A model generated the notes under the pieces. The model was not told where the DNA came from. It made no database searches and saw only the letters and a list, made by a program, of their open reading frames with translations. A program made the translations under genes and the position numbers. A DNA stretch of 64,000 bases from NCBI RefSeq assembly GCF_020382885.2, contig NC_058503.1:23552535-23616534 (forward strand), in the 5' to 3' direction. This DNA comes from Scatophagus argus. Lineage: Eukaryota; Chordata; Actinopteri; Scatophagidae. Of this stretch, positions 57,101 through 64,000 are shown one piece after another (the first letter of the stretch is position 1; every line of letters begins with the position of its first letter).

Positions 57101-57480
57101 CTCGTTTCATTGGTCCCTTTTCCATCCTGAAAGTCATCAATCCTGTGACGGTGAAACTCCGGCTGCCTGCCTCCATGCGGATTCATCCCGTATTCCACGT
57201 TTCTCAAATAAAGCCTCACCTCTCCAGTGCTTTGCAGCCTCCCGCCACGCCCCCTCCACCTCCCCGTTTGATTGATGATGCGCCTGCCTACACGGTTAAC
57301 CGGCTGTTGGATGTCCGTCGCCGGGGCCGGGGCCTCCAGTATTTGGTGGACTGGACTGGGTATGGTCCGGAGGAGCGGTCCTGGGTTCCTCGGTCCGCCA
57401 TCCTGGATCCCCGCTTGGTGAGGGCTTTTCATTCCGCCCGTCCTCACGGGCCTGTCCGTCCGCCGAGAGGCGGTCGTTGA
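54130..57480 (+). pseudogene. Gypsy pol remnant: protease, RT, RNase H, integrase, chromodomain
   Basis: Domains appear in order across shifted frames. The protease has LVDSGADGNF (about 54210). The reverse transcriptase has [34 protein letters not shown] and the catalytic [10 protein letters not shown] (about 55150). RNase H has [16 protein letters not shown]. The integrase has a CPVC knuckle, [15 protein letters not shown] and NGQTERAN. The chromodomain is [18 protein letters not shown] at about 57340, followed by the stop at 57478. Frame breaks lie near 54675, 55250, 55580, 55840 and 56940, and a 61-base N gap interrupts the integrase. Confidence 0.9.
56564..56624. other. Assembly gap (61 N) in the Gypsy integrase
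   Basis: 61 unknown bases. The same 14 bases GGTATGGTCAGCAT stand on both sides (56550-56563 and 56625-56638), so the two contigs probably overlap and the gap may contain nothing. Confidence 0.95.
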
Positions 57481-57488
57481 GGGGGGGG
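57479..57488 (+). other. Gypsy polypurine tract
   Basis: GAGGGGGGGG just before TAC and the 3' LTR start; it overlaps the pol stop codon. This is the usual place and composition for plus-strand priming. Confidence 0.75.
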
Positions 57489-57491
57489 TAC

Positions 57492-58014
57492 TGTTAGGAT
57501 TGTGGCCGAATATTCGGCTATCTTCCCTTTGTTTTGGTTTTTTGTTATTCTTTTTTCCTTCAGGCACGCCGGGGACAGCCGTGTCGGCGGGACGGGGAAT
57601 TGGAGCTGAGTGCCATCACCTGTGTCATTTAACCCACCTGTTTCCTGTTCTCCGCTCCTTATTTAAGGACCTGGCCTGCATCCACTCTCCGCCAGTTCTT
57701 CAGCTTTCCTTCGCGGTAGTACTCGGCAAATGTTTAAAACTCTTCCTGAAAAAACCTTTTCGTCTCCTGATCCTCCGTTTCTTTCAGATCGCCAGCTCCA
57801 GTTCCCCGTCCGGCAGTGACGGCGTCCTTCGTTGTGTTTAAACCCTCCTTTTGAGGACACCTTTTGTTGTATTTTTACCCTCCGTTTGAGGACACCTTTT
57901 GTTGTATTTCTACCCTCCGTTTGAGGACACCTTTTGTTGGTTTTTGTGCTAATAAATCTCCTAGTGAGAACCCGCACCTGGATCCTCCTTCTCTCCATAT
58001 ATAGTTCGCTAACA
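57492..58014 (+). repeat. Gypsy 3' LTR (523 bp)
   Basis: It starts TGTTAGGATTGTGGCC and ends TTCGCTAACA. It has three of the ~34-base internal repeats where the 5' LTR has four, and an extra ATCGCCAG near 57787. The palindrome is at 57505-57518 and AATAAA at 57951-57956. Confidence 0.95.
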
Positions 58015-58019
58015 ATTCC

Positions 58020-59700
58020 CTTGTGTTGCTTTCATTCTTACTCCCTTTATTTTTAGCCTGTAATATTTTATTGTTCACAGATGCTTTCAATTGTGCTTTC
58101 GCCTTCTCGCACTGCAAGTCAGACATGGTATAACTTTTATTTTGGGGGGGAAATCTCCTTCATGTTAAAGTGCTAGTTCATTAGAGAATGTCCAGTGGTC
58201 AAATACTTCCTGCCAGGGTTGAAGTGCCAAAGTCTATTTCGTTGTTCTCAATAAATTCATTTTACTTCAGTTTTGTCCTGCACTTCTGTCATTCAATTCT
58301 TTCTCATTAGTCTTTCCTGATTGGAATAACATTACCTTACAGAACTCCATAAAGACTGAAAAAAACTGCAGGACAAAGTATGTAAAATATTGGATATTTT
58401 ATTAAGAAGCCTTACATTATAGAAGCAGGGGCCACCCTACATATTTGATATTCACTATTAGTGGAGGCTGTAAAGCTGAATTGATTTTGATCAGTGTATC
58501 AGGTCAGTGATCAATGATCCACTACCATTGGTGCAAAGTTAAAATCATCAACATTCAGGTGCATTTGTTCTAAAGCAGAAACAAAATTTGCGGCAGCTGA
58601 TTAAGTTAAATACAACGGGACATTTGCAGTCCCCCGATTTCAATCCAACTGAAATTATATTGTAGCAGACTTTACGATATCACCAAATATCAGGTTGTTG
58701 TCCAAAGAATCAGTTTCATATCGTATTGTAATTCATACTGTGATTTTCTCTCCAAAGTGTCAGGAAATCAAGCAGAGCCCGCGGCTCCTGTGAGAGCATA
58801 AATGGCAGTTGAGTTTGAATGAAACATCATGGCTACCGCAGTGCCACCAGAGTACCTGCCCATATACTCACATATGCTAAGTTAAACACCAGCCATAAAA
58901 TAAATGAAAGACGATGCAGTCGGCGTACCGTTCCCGACGCAAGACACACTGTAAAAGTAAAGGATGTTGTTCAGAGCTGGTGTCCAATTTGTCGGAGCTA
59001 CGGATCCGATAACTCACTGATAACGGTAACTCAGGTCATGTGGTGTTAGTTCAAACCCAGCAAACTGCAGCGCTTCCAGGATCATCTTTGAGGACTGTGG
59101 TCATGGACCGATTGGCAACACATGGTTGTACGATCAGCGTGCATGTGTGGCCTCTCCGAATCCTTCCTATGACTCAGCCTACAGCTAACATCTGTATACT
59201 GAGTACATTAGCTATTTGACAAATAAACACTATGGACCATTTGCCAAATACTCATGGGAGGCAGAAGTTTACTTGGATTTCTGTCTGAACACAACCGGCG
59301 TCTCGTTCCCACTTTTGTCTCTCAATCAGCTTCAATACTTTGGTTTTGAGCTGCTCTCAATGTTGCACACAGGTTCAGTAAAAAGACAGATAGAAAAATA
59401 CATACAACCAAGAACAAGGACAACAAAGCTGAACAAGATGGATTCAAATAAACATAAATGATATGGACATACAAATTGGGTAAAACACATATATGTGTTG
59501 CATATGGGGCGGATGGTTTCCTGTGGCCGGTGATGTCCTGCTGGACGCGGGTCATTTGTGCACTTTTAAGCATAGCTTCTCCTTCCAACTCTGATCTCCT
59601 TCATCAGCATGTCTCATTTAATAAATAATAGAATAAGAAAAAATTCTGTTGTGTTGACACAGTCAGCCTGATGAAGAACACAAGAAGAAACATGTTGGGC
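58020..59700. other. Intergenic DNA without recognisable genes
   Basis: No family was recognised. Near 59635-59700 a short relic resembles 47565-47640. A small open frame at 58819-59049 has no domain. Confidence 0.4.
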
Positions 59701-59894
59701 TCACAAACTTCTTTATTTAGTGTTGCAGTATTTTTGATCTCTTAAGTTCTCTTTAAACTGCAGTCATTTGTTTAGTCATTACATTAATGAAGCCGATGAT
59801 GCTCTTTACTGATTCACAGAAATCACATCTCTAAATGATTATGACAGGAGGACAGTGACTGTGCAGTTATCGTTTGTTTGTTCATTAGATCTTG

Positions 59895-60809
59895 TTACTT
59901 ACACAACAGCTTCTTGAGGTGTTTAGAAATTTCTTTCATTTTCAGTCCATATATGATTGGATTAAAGAGAGGATGATACAGGATGATTTGTAATGTTATT
60001 ATGAAGCGGGCAGTTTTAGGAAAATCAGTTTCCAGTCGCAGTAAAAGCACATCAAACATACTCAAACAGGAAAAGTTGATTAATACCATCAAGTGTGGTA
60101 AACAAGTCTGTGCAGCTTTTCTTCTGACTTCTCTACAACTTCGATAGGATATTATAAATATTCTGGTGTATGTAAAAAGGATAAAGAGCACAGGTAGAAA
60201 TACATTATTTGCCAAAGCATACAAACCATATATATTCAGCAGTCTGGAACTCTCACAGTGAAGTTTGTAAACTGTGCTGTTACAAATGATTCCTTTGAAA
60301 GTAAAGTTACAGAGTTTCTTATTAGCATTCATTACAGGTGGTACTGCCGTCTGACAAACAGGCACAAGCCAAGCTAAAGCCAGAAATATACTGACAGTTG
60401 TTTTCCTCATGATAGCTGGATACTGCAGAGGTTTACATATGGACACATATCTGTCATAAGACATGGCTGCCAACAGTAAGAACTCTGAACCTCCCAAAGA
60501 GTAAAATATAAACCACTGAAAGAGGCAGGCTGAATAAGATATGATCTGTTTCTCAGATAAAAAGTCAATCAACAGCTTTGGGTAGATCACAGTGCTGAAA
60601 ACAAGAGAGTTGATTAACAGAGCTGCAATGAAAATGTACATGGGCTCATGGAGGTTTTGATGAATCCAGATGAGATACACAACAGTAGAATTACTGCAGA
60701 TTATTAGAATATAAGCTGTGAACATGATGACAAAATAAAGATATCTGTATTTGTACAAATCCACGTACCCATCAACAGTTATATATGTTACATTTTCCTT
60801 ATTGTCCAT
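59895..60809 (-). CDS. Olfactory receptor, MDN-type subfamily member 3
   Basis: An intact single-exon receptor of 304 residues from ATG 60809. An upstream ATG at 60851 adds 14 residues not seen in relatives. It starts MDNKENVTYITVDG. It shares SACLFQWFIFYSL with the other MDN genes but then has GGSEF, as in the receptors at 35.6 and 39.3 kb, instead of AGSEF. TM5 is distinct (IYGLYALANNVFLPVLF). MSYDRYVSICKPL, TM6 and TM7 match the 43.9 kb gene. The 3' flank is nearly identical to that gene for about 170 bases. The mixture suggests gene conversion. Confidence 0.95.
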   Translation of the reverse strand: MDNKENVTYITVDGYVDLYKYRYLYFVIMFTAYILIICSNSTVVYLIWIHQNLHEPMYIFIAALLINSLVFSTVIYPKLLIDFLSEKQIISYSACLFQWFIFYSLGGSEFLLLAAMSYDRYVSICKPLQYPAIMRKTTVSIFLALAWLVPVCQTAVPPVMNANKKLCNFTFKGIICNSTVYKLHCESSRLLNIYGLYALANNVFLPVLFILFTYTRIFIISYRSCREVRRKAAQTCLPHLMVLINFSCLSMFDVLLLRLETDFPKTARFIITLQIILYHPLFNPIIYGLKMKEISKHLKKLLCK

Positions 60810-60974
60810 TAGGATAGCATGAGGACTAACATACTCTATGTAGTATTTCAAACTAGATCACCCTTTACTCACTGATCTGGCTCTGATATGCACTTGTGTG
60901 TTCATTGAAATGTTTCAGGAAACACAACATCCTAAAGTGAGCTGCTTGAGTCTGTGCACAGTTTTTATGAGCTT

Positions 60975-61008
60975 TCATCACTCTGTGGATCTCATTAAGA
61001 TTTTCATC
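60975..61008 (-). promoter_or_regulatory. Conserved block upstream of the receptor at 59.9 kb
   Basis: CTCTGTGGATCTCATTAAGATTTTC, split as CTCTGTGGATCTCATTAAG and ATTTTCATC, 166 bases before the ATG. The core is kept with one change in ATTAAAG. Confidence 0.35.
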
Positions 61009-61309
61009 AAGTGCTCCTTTCATCAACAACATTACGACGTGTCAGAGCTAAAACTCACGGGGCAAATCAGGCCTGTCACCTCATTTTATGTGGCCTGTGA
61101 GAGTTTACAATTAAAATAAGTTGCACATTACCATTCTGCTGCTACAGTGCTGCATTCCCCAGGATTCTGAGGTTTTTTTCAGCTAATTAAAAAGTAGTGA
61201 GAAAATTCTGAGTGCTAATACAATAAAAGAAATTCTGTTGTTTTGCAGCTTCAGTATTTTTAAATTCATGAAAGTGATTATGTTCTTTGCTGTGCATTAG
61301 CGCTGCAGA

Positions 61310-61762
61310 AACAAATCCTCACTTTAAATATCTCCCAAAGATCACAGAAATGACATTTCTAAGTTATTATGGTACAAAACAATGACTCTGCAGTTATCAC
61401 TGACAGTACATTACACTATATTACTTACTGAGCAACTTCTTCAGGTGTTTATACATTTCCCTCATTTTTAGTCCACATATAATTGGATTAAACTGAGCAT
61501 CATACGGAATTTTTTTGTAGTGTCATCATGAAGTGTACAGTTTTGGGGAAATTTTCCAGTCACAGTAAAAGTACATCATAAACAGTTAAAAGGGTAAAGT
61601 TGATTAAAACCATCAAGTGTGATGAACAAGCCTGTGCAGCTTTTCTTCTGACGTCTCTGCTACTTTGATCAGATATTATTAAAGCCTTTGTATATGTAAA
61701 CGACATATGAAGGGACAGGGTGAAGTACAACATTTGAAAATATAATCAAGCCATATCATTGT
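61310..61762 (-). pseudogene. Truncated olfactory receptor pseudogene with its 3' flank
   Basis: 61427-61762 aligns with the C-terminal 110 or so codons of the MDN-type receptors. Words kept include CTTCAGGTGTTTATACATTTC, split as CTTCAGGTGTTTATAC and TTTC, and AAGTTGATTAAAACCATCAAG; GTGCAGCTTTTCTTCTGAC also remains. Single-base indels (for example near 61505) and missing segments break the frame. The 5' two-thirds of the gene is absent, replaced at about 61765 by a LINE fragment. The 3' flank (61310-61426) matches that of other receptors. Confidence 0.85.
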
Positions 61763-61784
61763 GCAATGCTTTCGCTTCGTGGTC

Positions 61785-62265
61785 CTCCTCGATGATCTCT
61801 GACGGTTGGGTAACTGACGGTTCACCATCAACTGCTTCGTTTATCTAACCGCTTTTTCCCCACTCAGCGACACATCTGCTGAGAACCCGACCCTGGTTAT
61901 TGCCGATTCTGTTTTGCGATATGTGAAGCCGACACCAGCGACTATAGTCAAATGCATCCCGGGGGCTAGAGCGGGCGACATACAGGGCAATCTAAAGCTG
62001 CTGGCGAGAGATAAGAGTAAATATAGTAAGATTATAATTCACGTCACTGCTAATGACACCCGGTTACGCCAGTCGGAGGTCACCAAAGCTAATCTGGAGT
62101 CGGTGTGTAATTTGGCAAGAACTATGTTGGACTCTGTAGTGTTCTCTGGTCGCCTACCAAATCTGTGATGACATGATCAGCCATGTCATCGCTCTGTCGC
62201 TGGCTGTCACGGTGGTGTCCAGAAATTGAATCCCATAGAATTAGTGTCAGTGCCTTGTCCTCCCA
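61785..62265 (+). pseudogene. L2/CR1-type LINE ORF1 remnant with SGNH-esterase-like domain
   Basis: The frame reads [15 protein letters not shown], then [32 protein letters not shown] and [18 protein letters not shown]. The order matches the esterase-like domain in ORF1 of some fish L2/CR1 elements. The GDS block reads ADS and the GTND block reads TAND, so two catalytic-block residues differ from the family form. The last 35 bases (GTGTCAGTGCCTTGTCC and neighbours) equal the start of the endonuclease piece at 45828. Confidence 0.65.
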
Positions 62266-64000
62266 TAGTCAATTCAATTTCAATTCAATTCAATTTTTTT
62301 AAAGTGCCAATTCATAACACAGTTATCTCAAGACACTTTACAGGTGTGTAAACAACAAGATAAGAGAATCAGAGAGAAACAGGTCCCAGGGCAAAACCCC
62401 ACACTGAGTCAGCATTTGGTGACAGTGGAGAGGAAAAACTTTGTTTTAACAGGCAGAAACCTTGAGCAGAACCAGACTCAGTGAAGATGGCCTTCTGCTG
62501 TGACTGCCTGGGAGGGAAAGGGGGGAGAAGAGAGACAGGGAGATGGAGAGAGACAGGAGAGGGAGAGAGGACAGACAGGGAGGATAGAGAGAACAGTGCA
62601 AAGCAATAGCAGCAGGATCCGGGAAGGCCATGGATAGGGTTCTGGATCCAACAGCACTATCAGTGCAGTAGGCAGGGCCATAGAGGGCTCAGGATCCAGC
62701 AGCAGTACCAGGCCTCAGGAGGGCGGGGTAGGAGATTCTGGATCCAGCAACTTGCTCCGGAAGTGCTAAGGAAAGATGGATCACAAGAGCTCCGGGGGAG
62801 AGGACGAGTTAGTACTGTAATGGTGATGGGACATGATGAGTGAGTCCCCCTGCTCTGAAAGTTCAGTGTCTAAGGATCTCCCCCAGCTATCTAAACCTAT
62901 GGCAGCACAGCTAGGGGTTGGTCTAACTATAGGCTTTGTCAAAAAGGAGGGTTTTAAGTCTACACTTAAACATAGAGAGGGTGTCTGTCGTCTGAACTGA
63001 GGCTGGTAATTGGTTCCACAGAAGAGGAGCTTGATAACTGAAGGCCCTGGCTCCATATTTATATTTGGAGATTCGTGGTGTTACCAGTAAGTCTGAATCT
63101 AAGGAATGCAGCATCCTAGAGGGCTGATATGGTTCAATGAGATCAGTGATATATGATGGTGCCAGACCATGCAAGGCTTTGTAGGTTAGGAAGAGGATCT
63201 TAAATTCTACTCTAAATTTTACTGGAAGCCAATGTAGAGAGGCCAGCACAGGTGAAATGTGGTCACGCCTCTTAGTCTTAGTCAGGACACGAGCTGCAGA
63301 GTTCTGAATGAGCTGCTGAGTCCTGAGGGACTTTTTAGGGCATCCTGACAAAAGAGAGTTACAGTAATAAAGCCTAGAGATAACAAAAGCATGGATGAGC
63401 TTCTCAGCAGCATCTAAGGAAAGGACATGCCTCATTTTTGCAATGTTACGAAGGTGGAAGTATGCAGTCTTTGGGATTTGTTTTATGTGAGTGTTGAAAG
63501 ACAAGTCCTGATCAAAGCTAATATCCAGGTTCTTTACAATGGTGCTAGAGGCAGGAGCTAGTCCGTTATGAAAGGCTTGAACCAGCTTAAAGCAGTTCCA
63601 TTTATACCAATTTGATTTTCTAGTCTCTGTAAAAGAATCTGGTGATCAACACTATGAAATGCAGCACTGAGGTCCAGAAGGACAAGTACTGAAACACTGT
63701 CCTGGTCAGAGACCATTAACAGGTTGTTGGTGACTTTTACTAGTGCGGTCTCTGTGCTGTTATGTTCCCTAAAACCTGACTGAAAGACTTCGAATAGGCT
63801 GTTATTGCGAAGATACTTGCACAGCTGACTGGCGACAACTTTCTCCAAAATTCTTGAAGTGAAGACCAGATTGGAGATAGGCCTATAATATGCTAAAACC
63901 CCTGGATCAAGAGTGGGCTTTTCTAGCAGAGGTTTGATTACAGCAACTTTAATCCTCTGTGGGACATAGCCTGATGTCAGGGACAAATTAATAATGTCTA
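62266..64000 (-). mobile_element. L2-type LINE, internally deleted, runs off the window
   Basis: On the minus strand the reverse transcriptase begins beyond the window end: PLLEKPTLDPGVLAYYRPIS, RILEKVVASQL, STETALVKVTNNLL and SVLVLLDLSAAFHSVDHQIL. After ALSWFKPF (about 63570) it jumps to the region before LSFNTHIKQIPK, losing the segment with the YADD catalytic motif. The C-terminal frame continues (CNSLLSGCPKKSLR, ASLHWLPVKFRVEF, APLLWNQLPASV). The long 3' UTR ends in an (AATTG)-type tail at 62266-62296. It cannot encode an active enzyme. Confidence 0.88.

Larger units (their letters stand above)
52567..58014 (+). mobile_element. Full-length Gypsy chromovirus (Tf1/sushi type) with TSD ATTCC
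   Basis: Two LTRs flank gag and pol remnants in the order protease, reverse transcriptase, RNase H, integrase, chromodomain; no envelope gene. The 5-bp target duplication ATTCC is exact (52562-52566, 58015-58019), and the LTRs begin TGTTAG and end CTAACA. The two LTRs differ by only a handful of substitutions plus a repeat-number difference, so the insertion is fairly young, yet the coding region has several frameshifts and stops. The chromodomain places it among chromoviruses. It inserted between two receptor genes. Confidence 0.95.

Noticed and set aside
52567-58014. Endogenous retrovirus with an envelope gene
   Set aside because: After the chromodomain the element goes straight to the polypurine tract and 3' LTR; there is no room for env. 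It is a Gypsy retrotransposon.
58819-59049. 76-codon plus-strand frame between the Gypsy element and the last intact receptor
   Set aside because: No recognisable domain, no splice partner and no duplicate elsewhere in the window.

Overview
This window looks like genomic DNA from a teleost, probably a spiny-rayed (percomorph) fish. The genes have introns with GT/AG splice sites. (CA)n microsatellites sit in almost every intron. The repeats are typical of fish: L2/CR1 LINEs, a Rex3/RTE LINE, an R2/R4-class LINE fragment, tRNA-derived SINEs and a Tf1/sushi-type Gypsy chromovirus. Tandem intronless olfactory receptor (OR) genes of fish type complete the picture. The species cannot be named from the sequence alone.

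Layout. (1) 0.5-3.3 kb, plus strand: a complete eight-exon gene for an alpha-aspartyl dipeptidase (peptidase E, family S51). (2) 5.8-23.6 kb, minus strand, tail to tail with it: a complete 32-exon integrin alpha-V gene (itgav). I assembled it exon by exon with consistent splice phases to 1038 residues. Its introns hold several minisatellites, one of which runs directly into the acceptor of exon 7. (3) 24-29.8 kb: intergenic DNA with a decayed LINE inside an AAGTC-rich repeat. (4) 29.8-61.8 kb: an OR cluster, all on the minus strand, with six intact receptors, one internal fragment and one truncated pseudogene. Five receptors form a close subfamily. Two lie in a 2.4-3.3 kb tandem segmental duplication, and the other three are near copies at 43.9, 49.0 and 59.9 kb. 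(5) 52.57-58.01 kb: a full-length Gypsy element with 5-bp target duplications sits between two of these receptors. (6) 61.8-64 kb: LINE fragments in both orientations.

The two single-copy genes have unrelated functions, and nothing suggests they act with the ORs. The OR block looks like an expanding tandem array in which gene conversion keeps the 5' two-thirds of each coding region almost identical while residues near TM3, ECL2 and TM5 differ. Retroelement insertions date several events: the Rex3 copy inserted after the segmental duplication, because the sister copy keeps the empty site.

I did not find a clearly novel multi-gene system. The observations I rate highest are the ~700-nt AG-free pyrimidine tract at the itgav exon 7 acceptor, the mosaic conservation and shared upstream block of the ORs, and the self-priming signature of the Gypsy element.
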